Part shown: positions 42,816-51,364 of the stretch, piece after piece
Numbering within the stretch: position 1 is the first letter of the stretch
Layout: every line of letters starts with the position of its first letter
From: 1-14-2-50-31-20 sp965370315
GTDB lineage: Bacteria; Bacteroidota; Ignavibacteria; Ignavibacteriales; Melioribacteraceae
Assembly (NCBI GenBank): GCA_965370315.1
Contig: CBDUTO010000005.1
Span: 1-64,000, forward strand
Direction of reading: 5' to 3'
Length of the DNA stretch: 64,000 nucleotides
Position numbers and translations under genes: made by a program
Notes under the pieces: generated by a model
The model's input: only the letters and a program-made list of their open reading frames with translations
Told to the model about the DNA's origin: nothing
The model's database searches: none

Positions 42816-45740
42816 ATGAAACCAAAAACTACTATTTTTAATAGTACTCTACTACTATTTTCATTCTTTATAATTTTTATATTCTCCAGCTTAAATGCCC
42901 AGCCATTCCCAGCAGATAATGCAACTGGAGTCTCTGTTACTCCGGACTTTACGACAGTTAATACTTATAGTGTTCTAATTACGCATGATATGTATCTTGA
43001 TGTATCTACTACTACAAATTTTGGTGCAAATACAGTTGTCGATAGAGTCTATTATCCAGTGTTAGCTACTAATCTAAGAGCATGGGGTGATGTCTTGGCT
43101 CTTCAAACAGATGGAGATTTGGCGGGCGTTTTAGAGGATGAAGTTCAGTTAGCGTATAATACAACTTATTATTGGAGGATACAAGATAACTATGGTAATA
43201 CTCCCGGATTAGAAGGGAATCCTATTCCTTATAGTTTTACTACAGGTCTTATCTCTCCTACACTAAATGCCCCAGTTGATGGTTTGACTGGTGTGTCAGT
43301 AGAACCTCTTATGTCCTGGAATGCATCTACTGGAGCAACTTCATATAAGTTATATTTAGATGATGCAAATGATTTTACTACTCCGATTTATGAAATTGAT
43401 GAAGGAACAAATCTGTCAAAACAGTTTACTGAAATTATTGCAAACTTCCCACTTGATAACAATACAATGTATTACTGGAAGGTAGCAGCAGTTGACCAGC
43501 ATGGTAATGAATATGATTCTCCAACTTATCATTTCACTACCGTACCAAGTGTACCTGTGACAATGAGTTTACCAAATGATGCATCAATAGTAAATATGAC
43601 AGATGTAACATTCTATTGGTATGTAATTGGTCAAGGAACAATGAAATTTAAGATTCAAGTATTTGAAGATGATGGAGCTGCTCCAGATGCCACAGATTGG
43701 TTAACTCCAGCTTTTGAAGCAACTACTACAAATTCGAATCAACTATTCACACTGTTTCAAGGAACAGCATACTATTGGAGAGTCATTGTCCTTTCAGGTG
43801 GAAATGAAGTAATTGATTATTCAGCGACCAGAGGTTTTACTACTGGTGGCGGAACAACAGTCACACCAATCCAATCATGGCCAATAGGAGGTGTTTCAGT
43901 TCTAACAAACACACCAACTCTCTATTGGTATTTATCAGTTTTTGGTCCTGGTCTTGAATATCAAGTTAAGTATTCAATAAGCGATGCAATAACTGGATTA
44001 GAGTTAACATCTGGAGATAAATTCCCAGAAGATGTTGACATGGTAGTGAATGGTTCAGATGATTTATTTATAACACTACTTGCACTAACTCCTGGAACCT
44101 TATATTACTGGCAAGTAAGGGTTTATGATCCTATTGCTGATGCTTATGGAGAATGGTCTGGGGTAGAGAGTTTTATTACTCAAGGTAGTGGAACATTAGT
44201 AAAACCAATTGCTAGTTATCCTCTAGGTGGCATTACAGTCTATACAACAGCACCAACGCTATACTGGTACACAGGCACATCTGGTGATGGACTTACATAT
44301 AATATTGATATTGAAACAACTACAGTTGGACTAGATGGTGTAGCTGAGTATAATAATGTTAATGCATTATACAAATTACTAACTGCAACATTAATTCCAG
44401 GTGAAACATATGTATGGTCTGTTCAATCAGATAACGATGGAGCAGCTACTACAGGTACTGGTCATGAATCAGCTTGGTCAGACCCTGTTACATTTACAGT
44501 TACTGGAGGTTCTGGAAATGGATATCCAATAATAACATGGCCAGTTGGTAATCCTACTATGTACACAACAAAGCCAGTTATCAATTGGTTTATCCAGGGT
44601 TCAACACTTGGATTGACAGATGTAGTTCTAAGATATCAAGAAGGAAGTAATTCAACAGATTGGGATAATGTTTATGATGGAACAATCTCTATTCCATTAC
44701 CAGCTCAATTATATACTTTTACTTTTGATTTAAATGAAGGAAGTAAATATTACTTTGCATTAGCTTCATGGGATGGACTTGCGTTATCTACGTGGGATGA
44801 AGATGCATTTACAGTTTACTCTGCAATAAATAATATTAGTGATCCAGTTCTTACTACACCAATTGGAGGTATAAATTTAGCATCTAAGTCACCAACATTA
44901 TATTGGTTTGTAGTTGGAGATCATACAGCAATTGATGATTTTGAGGTAACATATTCTACATCAGATGTATTTGATCCTGCAGTAACAACAGTTGCCACTC
45001 CAGTAACTTCATATTTAGCACTCTCTAACTTATCTCCAGGTGCAACCTATCATTGGAAAGTTAGAACACATTATACAGACGGTACATATTCCAACTATTC
45101 AGTTACTGAAACATTTAGTATTGATCCTGGTGCAAGTGCAATTCAACCAATTGTGGGTGGTCCAAATAATGTTGTTGTACATACTTCTGAACCAACTATC
45201 TCATGGGTTTTTCCATCAGAACATAGTGCAACACTTATGTCGGAAATATTGATTGCAGATAATCCAGATATGGCTAATGCAATTACAATTAAGGATATTA
45301 CAAATACTAATTATATTATCTCAGACCTTGAAGATGGGAAATCCTATTTCTGGAAAGTACGAACTAAAACTACAGATAATGTATATTCAGAATATTCTGG
45401 ACAAGGGGTTTTCAAAGTTGGTGATGATGTAACAGAAGTAGAAGAGTCAGTAATTCTACCAGTTGAATTTGAAGTATCACAGAATTATCCAAATCCATTT
45501 AATCCAAGTACAATGATTAAATATGCAATACCAGAAGCACAATTTGTTACTCTACGTATTTATAATATGTTAGGACAAGAAGTTTCAACATTAGTGAATA
45601 ATGAAGTAGAAGCTGGTATTCATAATGTTATATGGAATGGAGTAGATAATAGTGGTTCTAAAGTATCAACTGGAACATATATATATCGAGTTGTTGCTGG
45701 CAATAAAATAATTACTAAAAAAATGATATTGCTTAAATAA
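42816..45740 (+). CDS. Secreted FN3-like multidomain protein with T9SS sorting domain
   Basis: 974 residues. Signal peptide 1-29 (SSLNAQ). It contains about eight FN3-like modules of about 95-110 residues, each with TPTLYWY or equivalent at the start and YYWKVR/YYWQVR at the end, the usual pattern of Ignavibacteria surface proteins. The sorting domain is at the C-terminus (SQNYPNPFNPST to TKKMILLK). From about residue 148 on it aligns with the last 830 residues of the product at 46183. No catalytic motif is seen, so it is probably an adhesin or structural surface protein. A typical RBS is replaced by TTAGAGGTT. Confidence 0.85.
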   Translation: MKPKTTIFNSTLLLFSFFIIFIFSSLNAQPFPADNATGVSVTPDFTTVNTYSVLITHDMYLDVSTTTNFGANTVVDRVYYPVLATNLRAWGDVLALQTDGDLAGVLEDEVQLAYNTTYYWRIQDNYGNTPGLEGNPIPYSFTTGLISPTLNAPVDGLTGVSVEPLMSWNASTGATSYKLYLDDANDFTTPIYEIDEGTNLSKQFTEIIANFPLDNNTMYYWKVAAVDQHGNEYDSPTYHFTTVPSVPVTMSLPNDASIVNMTDVTFYWYVIGQGTMKFKIQVFEDDGAAPDATDWLTPAFEATTTNSNQLFTLFQGTAYYWRVIVLSGGNEVIDYSATRGFTTGGGTTVTPIQSWPIGGVSVLTNTPTLYWYLSVFGPGLEYQVKYSISDAITGLELTSGDKFPEDVDMVVNGSDDLFITLLALTPGTLYYWQVRVYDPIADAYGEWSGVESFITQGSGTLVKPIASYPLGGITVYTTAPTLYWYTGTSGDGLTYNIDIETTTVGLDGVAEYNNVNALYKLLTATLIPGETYVWSVQSDNDGAATTGTGHESAWSDPVTFTVTGGSGNGYPIITWPVGNPTMYTTKPVINWFIQGSTLGLTDVVLRYQEGSNSTDWDNVYDGTISIPLPAQLYTFTFDLNEGSKYYFALASWDGLALSTWDEDAFTVYSAINNISDPVLTTPIGGINLASKSPTLYWFVVGDHTAIDDFEVTYSTSDVFDPAVTTVATPVTSYLALSNLSPGATYHWKVRTHYTDGTYSNYSVTETFSIDPGASAIQPIVGGPNNVVVHTSEPTISWVFPSEHSATLMSEILIADNPDMANAITIKDITNTNYIISDLEDGKSYFWKVRTKTTDNVYSEYSGQGVFKVGDDVTEVEESVILPVEFEVSQNYPNPFNPSTMIKYAIPEAQFVTLRIYNMLGQEVSTLVNNEVEAGIHNVIWNGVDNSGSKVSTGTYIYRVVAGNKIITKKMILLK

Positions 45741-45801
45741 AATCTTTGTGATTTAATTTATGAAAAACAATTAATTTTACAAAAATTTTAGGAGAGAGAA
45801 A

Positions 45802-45891
45802 ATGTCAAAAATATTTTATTCAATATTCTTATTACTGTTCTTTGGAGTTATTGGTTTAGCTTTAGTTGCATGCGATACTTATTTTCTCTAA
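45802..45891 (+). CDS. 29-aa lipoprotein-like micro-protein, copy B
   Basis: ATG 45802 with AGGAGAGA 5 bp upstream. The product starts MSKIFYSIFLLLFFGVIG and ends LALVACDTYFL. A lipobox (LVAC) would put the lipid on C24 and leave the mature hexapeptide CDTYFL. The protein is identical to that of copy C at 51110, although the genes differ at seven nucleotides, all synonymous (TCA/TCG, GTT/GTC, ATT/ATA, TAT/TAC, TTT/TTC, CTC/CTT, TAA/TAG). That is strong evidence of translation and selection. A terminator follows 20 bp later. Confidence 0.85.
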   Translation: MSKIFYSIFLLLFFGVIGLALVACDTYFL

Positions 45892-45911
45892 TGAGAGCTA
45901 GAATTTTCTTT

Positions 45912-45942
45912 AAGAGCCAGTTTTTCTGGCTCTTTTGGTTTT
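45912..45942 (+). terminator. Intrinsic terminator of unit 2
   Basis: AAGAGCCAG (45912-45920), TTTTT loop, CTGGCTCTT (45926-45934), then a T-rich tail. Nearly the same stem sequence ends unit 3. Confidence 0.9.
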
Positions 45943-46072
45943 AAATACTATCGGGCAAATCATAAATATTATTAAATAGTAATAATCTAAAATTAAAATA
46001 TTTTTTTAATTAAAAATGGCTTTTTAGAACCTAAACATCCTTTTTATAATAAAACGTTATGTCCTTTTATGC

Positions 46073-46101
46073 TTGACAATACTTATTAAACCTCTTAAAT
46101 T
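46073..46101 (+). promoter_or_regulatory. Sigma70-type promoter, surface-protein unit 3
   Basis: TTGACA (46073-46078), 17-bp spacer, TAAATT (46096-46101). Predicted leader of about 75 nt before ATG 46183. Confidence 0.7.
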
Positions 46102-46140
46102 CAGTTAGTAATAAATTATATAAATAATATGATTTGTTCA

Positions 46141-46160
46141 CCAGCCAAAGCCAGAGTTTT
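46141..46160 (+). promoter_or_regulatory. Conserved leader box, copy 3
   Basis: CCAGCCAAAGCCAGAGTTTT differs from copies 1 and 2 by one T-to-C change and one inserted G. It ends 22 bp before ATG 46183; GGAGG lies between. Confidence 0.75.
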
Positions 46161-46182
46161 ATCACATATACGGAGGTGTTTT

Positions 46183-49100
46183 ATGAAACACAGATATACT
46201 TTTTTAAAAAGTATTGTATTTACATTGCTTTTTTTCTTTTCATTTTTAAATATACAAGCACAAGTGATAACCTTATCATCAGATGCAACTGTAACAGAAG
46301 ATGGTAGTAGTGCAACAATTACTGCAACATCGGATGTTGCACCAACTGCTGGTGAGGATGTGACTGTCACTATTGCTGTTAAAGTAGGATCAACAACAGC
46401 TACTGGAGGTGGTACTGACTATACTCTTGCAAGTACAACGATCACAATTTCTGCAGATGGGACTAATAAAATTGGAACAACTTCCCTTGCATCTATTACT
46501 GATATATTATTTGAAGGTGATGAAATAATTACCTTTGAAATTACTGGTGTCTCAGATAATGGTGATGGTTCTGGGGGTGTTGAGGGTCCATTTGTTGAGC
46601 ACGGAACTCCACAAGAGACGACCGTTACTATAACCGATGACGAAACAATTTCGATAAGTAGAGACAATTCAACTATAGCAGAAGATGGCTCAAGTACGGT
46701 TACATATACAGCCACAGCATCTGGTGGTGCAGGAACGTTAGCTCTAGGGGATGTAACCGTAACAATGGATTTTACAACTGGTACAGCAACCTCGGGTACA
46801 GACTTTACAGGGGCAGGAAATATTACAGTATCAGATGGCTCAGGAACTGGAACAGTAGTATTAACTTCAGCAACAGATGTTCTGTTTGAAGGTAATGAAA
46901 CTATTATAGGTGCTGGAACTCCTTCATATGGCTCAATGGGAACAGCTTCAGCAACTACAACAATTACTGATGATGAAACAATATCAATTAGCAGAAACAA
47001 CGCAACTATTGCAGAAGATGGATCAAGTACAGTAACTTATACAGCTACAGTATCTGGAGGTGGAACAGCAGATAATGGAAACGTAACTGTAATAACGGAT
47101 TTCACTGGTGGCACAGCTACTTCAGGAATGGATTTTACAGGAGCTGGAGATATTACAATAACTGATGGAACTGCAAGTGGAACTGTTGTATTAACATCAG
47201 CAACAGATAATTTCTTTGAAGGTGATGAAACAATCACTGGAGAAATTAGTAACCCTTCATATGGATTAATAGGAACAGCTTCAGCAACAACTACAATTAC
47301 AGATGATGAAACAATATCAATTAGTAGAGACAATGCAAGTATTGCAGAAGATGGATCGAGTACAGTCACTTACAGTGCCACAGTTTCAGGAGGTGGTACA
47401 GCCGATAATGGTGACGTTTTAGTTACAATGGATTTTACAACTGGAACAGCTACATCAGGAACCGATTTTACTGGGGCAGGAAATATTACAGTAACTGATG
47501 GAACTGCTAGTGGAACTGTAGTATTAACTTCAGCTACGGATGTATTTATCGAACTTGATGAAACAATTATTGGAACTGGAACTCCTTCATATGGCTCAAT
47601 GGGAACAGCTTCAGCAACTACAACAATTACTGATAACGAATTAGTATTATTAACACCTAGTGATGGAGCTACTGGAGAAGCATTAGATGTAAGCTTGACT
47701 TGGAGTTCTGTTTTAGGAGCAGACCAATATAAATTGTATGTGAACACTCAATCTAATTTCCTTGGTACTGCAATAATAAACGGTGTAGATCAAGGCGATG
47801 TACAAACTGATACACCCGGTGGATTAACTGATAATACTACATATTATTGGAAAGTTGTTCCAAGAAATATTGCTTCAAGTGATACAAGAACTGAATCAGA
47901 TGTTGAGGTTAGGAGTTTTACAACGACCCAACAATCAGTAACTGGTATTTCTCCAGCTACAGGTTCTACTGCAATTGCAATAAACCCAACATTAAGTTGG
48001 CCTGCAGCAACTGGAGCAGATAAATATCGATTAGAAGTAAATACCGATGCTGGTTTTGGTGGAGGTACAATAGTTTATGATAATTCTACTATTGTAACAA
48101 ATTCACAAGCTTTGTCTGGTTTGTTAAACAACAAAACATATTATTGGAGAGTCACTGCTCAAAGTAATTTGAATGGGGCGGCAATTGGTCCAAATGGAGT
48201 TACTTCTTCAAGTACTTCAACATTCACTACAGTATTGGCAACTCCTGTGCAAGCTACTCCAGCTAATAGCTCGTCACAGACATATATTGATCCGGTCACA
48301 TTCATTTGGACACATGCTTCAAGTTATACAAATGTCGATTTTACTGTTACAGTTGCAACAGATAATGGATTTGGAAATATTGTTGGAACTTCTACAGTAT
48401 CAAATGTATTAACTACAACTGTAAGCCTACCTCAAGCAGGGGATTACTATTGGAAAATTGATGCTGAAGTTACAAGTGGAGCAAATATTGGTGAAACAAA
48501 AACATCTGGAACAACAATATTTACGTTAACATTACCTGGCCCAATTTTAACTGCACCGGTTAATGGTTTAACCGGAGTCTCAGTAGAGCCAGTATTTACT
48601 TGGGCTAGTGTAACTGGAGCAGTTTCTTATAGAATCTATTTGGATGATGCAAACGATTTTGCTACCCCAATCTATTCTACAGATCAAGGCACGAATCTTA
48701 CAAAATCATTTTTTGAAATAGAAACTGAAATGATTAATGGTGGAGTAATTCCATTAGATAATAATACGATGTATTATTGGAAAGTTGCAGCTGTGGATAA
48801 TGTTGGAGATGAGTATGACTCACAAATTTATCACTTTACAACAATTCCTAATGTGCCAGTAACGCATACTTTGCCTTTAAATGGTACTACAGTTAATATG
48901 ACTGATGTAACATTTTATTGGTACATAATTGGCTCTCAAGGTGGCATGAAATTCAAAATACAAGTAGAAGAATATGCTGGTCATGTTCCAACTGCAGCTG
49001 AATGGGATGACGTATTAGCTGTTGATTTTGAAGCTACAACTACTAATACAAATAAACTCTTTACTCTTTTAGAAGGGAAAACCTACTATTGGAGAATAAT

Positions 49101-51048
49101 TGTTCTCACTGCTGGTGATGAAGTTATTAACTATTCAGATACGTGGAGTTTCACAACTGGTGGCGGAACTACCGTAACACCATATCAATCATGGCCAATT
49201 GGTGGAGTTACACTTTTAACTAATACACCAACTCTTTATTGGTACTTAGCGACATATGCACCGGGTGTAACGTATCAAGTTAAATATTCAACTGCTGGAA
49301 CTATTGGTGGTTTACCTGATCCTTTAGAGTTGAATGCAGGTGATTTCTATCCAACTAATGCAAATATTATTGCTAATGGTTCATCTAATTTATATCTAAC
49401 ACTACCAACTCTCAGTCCAGGTATTTCATATTATTGGCAGGTAAGAGTCTATTATCCTGCAACTGCAGAATTTGGTCCTTGGTCCGGTGTAGAGAGTTTT
49501 GTTACTTATGGAAGTGGAACTTTAGTGAAACCAATTGCTAGTTATCCGTTAGGTGGTGTTACAGTTTATACCACTGCACCTACACTCTATTGGTACACTG
49601 GCACAGCAGGTACAGGTTTAACTTATGATATTGATATTGAACTTGTTTCTGCAGGATTAGATGGTGTTGTTAATTATCAGAATGTAACTGGACTATATAA
49701 ACAAGTAACTGGATTAACACCAGGTGCTACATATGTTTGGAGTGTTAGATCTGATAATGGAACTTCTGAATCAGCTTGGTCAGATCCAGCAACATTTACT
49801 GTTGTTGGTGGAGTAAATAATGGTTATCCTGTTATTACATGGCCTGTAGGTAATCCAACAATGTACACAACAAAGCCAACCATAAACTGGTTTATTCAGG
49901 GATCATCACTAGGATTAACTGATGTTGTTCTCAGATATAAAGAAGGTAGTAATTCAAATGATTGGGATAATGTTTATGATGGAACTATTTCAATTCCATT
50001 ACCAGCTCTATTATATACTTTTACATTTGATTTAAATGAAGGTAGCACATATTATTTTGCTTTAGCAGCAACAGATGGATTCACATTCTCAGCATGGGAT
50101 GAAGATGCATTTACAGTCTATTCTGCATTATTTAATATAAGTGATCCAGTTTTAACAACTCCAATCGGAGGTATTAATTTAGTCTCAAAATCTCCAACAT
50201 TGTATTGGTATGTAATTGGTGACCATACTGCTATTCAAAGTTATGAAGTAACATATTCTACTTCTGATGTTTTTGCAGGTGGTTCTCCTACAACAATAAT
50301 TGCTACACCAACAACTCCATATTTAGCTCTATCAAACTTGACTCCTGGTGCTACATATTATTGGAAAGTTAGATCATTTTATACTAACGCTACATACTCA
50401 AACTATTCTGTAACAGAAACGTTTAGAATTGATCCAGGTTCAAGTGCAATTCAACCAATTGTTGGTGGTCCAAATAATGTTGTAATTAATACAACTTCAC
50501 CAACTATATCTTGGGTGCTTCCTGTTGAGCAAAGTTCGATGCTTATGTCAGAAATTATAATTGCTGATAACCCAGATATGATTAATGCAATTACAATTGA
50601 TAATATTGAAGAATCCTATTTCGATATTTCAGATTTAGAAAGTGGGAAGTCATATTTCTGGAGAGTAAGAACAAAAACTGCTGAAAATTCATATTCTGAA
50701 TATTCTGGACAAGGGATTTTCAAAGTTGGTGATAATGTTACAGCTATTGAAGAAGCTCAAATAATTCCAGATAAATTTGAAGTATCACAAAATTATCCAA
50801 ATCCATTTAATCCAAGTACAATGATTAAATATGGAATACCAGAGTCACAATTTGTAACTCTAAAAATTTACAATATGTTGGGACAAGAAGTTACAACATT
50901 GGTAAATAATGAAGTTGAAGCTGGTGTTCATAATATCTCTTGGAATGGTCTTGATGATTCTGGATCAAAAGTGTCAACCGGAACATATATTTATAGAGTT
51001 GTTGCCGGAAATAGTATTTTAACCAAAAAAATGATATTGCTTAAATAA
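46183..51048 (+). CDS. Giant secreted Calx-beta/FN3 protein with T9SS sorting domain
   Basis: 1621 residues from ATG 46183, chosen for the GGAGG 7 bp upstream and the signal peptide (1-26, LNIQAQ); an upstream frame from 46129 is untranslated leader. Residues about 30-150 and then three near-identical units of 110-111 residues are Calx-beta-like domains (ISISRDNSTIAEDGSSTVTY, LFEGDETI, TITDDE), which in this family bind calcium. FN3-like modules follow, and the last 830 residues parallel the product at 42816. The type A sorting domain ends in TKKMILLK. A probable adhesin. Confidence 0.85.
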   Translation: MKHRYTFLKSIVFTLLFFFSFLNIQAQVITLSSDATVTEDGSSATITATSDVAPTAGEDVTVTIAVKVGSTTATGGGTDYTLASTTITISADGTNKIGTTSLASITDILFEGDEIITFEITGVSDNGDGSGGVEGPFVEHGTPQETTVTITDDETISISRDNSTIAEDGSSTVTYTATASGGAGTLALGDVTVTMDFTTGTATSGTDFTGAGNITVSDGSGTGTVVLTSATDVLFEGNETIIGAGTPSYGSMGTASATTTITDDETISISRNNATIAEDGSSTVTYTATVSGGGTADNGNVTVITDFTGGTATSGMDFTGAGDITITDGTASGTVVLTSATDNFFEGDETITGEISNPSYGLIGTASATTTITDDETISISRDNASIAEDGSSTVTYSATVSGGGTADNGDVLVTMDFTTGTATSGTDFTGAGNITVTDGTASGTVVLTSATDVFIELDETIIGTGTPSYGSMGTASATTTITDNELVLLTPSDGATGEALDVSLTWSSVLGADQYKLYVNTQSNFLGTAIINGVDQGDVQTDTPGGLTDNTTYYWKVVPRNIASSDTRTESDVEVRSFTTTQQSVTGISPATGSTAIAINPTLSWPAATGADKYRLEVNTDAGFGGGTIVYDNSTIVTNSQALSGLLNNKTYYWRVTAQSNLNGAAIGPNGVTSSSTSTFTTVLATPVQATPANSSSQTYIDPVTFIWTHASSYTNVDFTVTVATDNGFGNIVGTSTVSNVLTTTVSLPQAGDYYWKIDAEVTSGANIGETKTSGTTIFTLTLPGPILTAPVNGLTGVSVEPVFTWASVTGAVSYRIYLDDANDFATPIYSTDQGTNLTKSFFEIETEMINGGVIPLDNNTMYYWKVAAVDNVGDEYDSQIYHFTTIPNVPVTHTLPLNGTTVNMTDVTFYWYIIGSQGGMKFKIQVEEYAGHVPTAAEWDDVLAVDFEATTTNTNKLFTLLEGKTYYWRIIVLTAGDEVINYSDTWSFTTGGGTTVTPYQSWPIGGVTLLTNTPTLYWYLATYAPGVTYQVKYSTAGTIGGLPDPLELNAGDFYPTNANIIANGSSNLYLTLPTLSPGISYYWQVRVYYPATAEFGPWSGVESFVTYGSGTLVKPIASYPLGGVTVYTTAPTLYWYTGTAGTGLTYDIDIELVSAGLDGVVNYQNVTGLYKQVTGLTPGATYVWSVRSDNGTSESAWSDPATFTVVGGVNNGYPVITWPVGNPTMYTTKPTINWFIQGSSLGLTDVVLRYKEGSNSNDWDNVYDGTISIPLPALLYTFTFDLNEGSTYYFALAATDGFTFSAWDEDAFTVYSALFNISDPVLTTPIGGINLVSKSPTLYWYVIGDHTAIQSYEVTYSTSDVFAGGSPTTIIATPTTPYLALSNLTPGATYYWKVRSFYTNATYSNYSVTETFRIDPGSSAIQPIVGGPNNVVINTTSPTISWVLPVEQSSMLMSEIIIADNPDMINAITIDNIEESYFDISDLESGKSYFWRVRTKTAENSYSEYSGQGIFKVGDNVTAIEEAQIIPDKFEVSQNYPNPFNPSTMIKYGIPESQFVTLKIYNMLGQEVTTLVNNEVEAGVHNISWNGLDDSGSKVSTGTYIYRVVAGNSILTKKMILLK
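46636..47631 (+). repeat. Three tandem Calx-beta coding repeats
   Basis: Units start at 46636, 46969 and 47302 with periods 333, 333 and 330 bp, all multiples of three. Long stretches are nearly the same at DNA level, for example GAAACAATATCAATTAG at the start of units 2 and 3. The array can gain or lose whole units without breaking the frame. Confidence 0.9.
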
Positions 51049-51109
51049 AATCTTTGTGTTTTGATTTATGAAAAAAGATTAATTTAACAAAAATTTTAGG
51101 AGAGAGAAA

Positions 51110-51199
51110 ATGTCAAAAATATTTTATTCGATATTCTTATTACTGTTCTTTGGAGTCATAGGTTTAGCTTTAGTTGCATGCGATACTTACTTCCTTTAG
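51110..51199 (+). CDS. 29-aa lipoprotein-like micro-protein, copy C
   Basis: ATG 51110 with AGGAGAGA upstream. Same protein as copy B: MSKIFYSIF..., then LVAC, then DTYFL. The ribosome binding site and about 30 bp of leader (ACAAAAATTTTAGGAGAGAG) are also shared with copy B. It lies 61 bp after the 1621-residue surface protein and 17 bp before a terminator. The hydrophobic core and lipobox suggest export as a tiny lipoprotein whose signal peptide or mature hexapeptide could act outside the cell. Confidence 0.85.
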   Translation: MSKIFYSIFLLLFFGVIGLALVACDTYFL

Positions 51200-51216
51200 A
51201 ATAAAAAATAGATTAA

Positions 51217-51252
51217 CAATAAGAGCCAGTTTATACTGGCTCTTATTGTTTT
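51217..51252 (+). terminator. Intrinsic terminator of unit 3
   Basis: CAATAAGAGCCAGT (51217-51230) and ACTGGCTCTTATTG (51235-51248) form a perfect 14-bp stem around TTAT, followed by TTTT. Confidence 0.92.
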
Positions 51253-51364
51253 AAATATATATAAGAATATTCATAAAGGTTATTGGTAATATTACAATAA
51301 CCTTTGAATAGAATTAATAAATTATTATTTTAATATTTACAATCATTCACAAATTGGAATTAAA

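Noticed and set aside
46636..47631. Tandem repeats as a CRISPR array
   Set aside because: Units are about 333 bp, in frame, and code for protein domains; no short repeats with unique spacers.
46419..47747. Antisense open frames opposite the Calx-beta repeats
   Set aside because: They arise from the low-stop codon use of the repeated Thr/Gly/Ala-rich coding strand; three parallel copies follow the repeat period.
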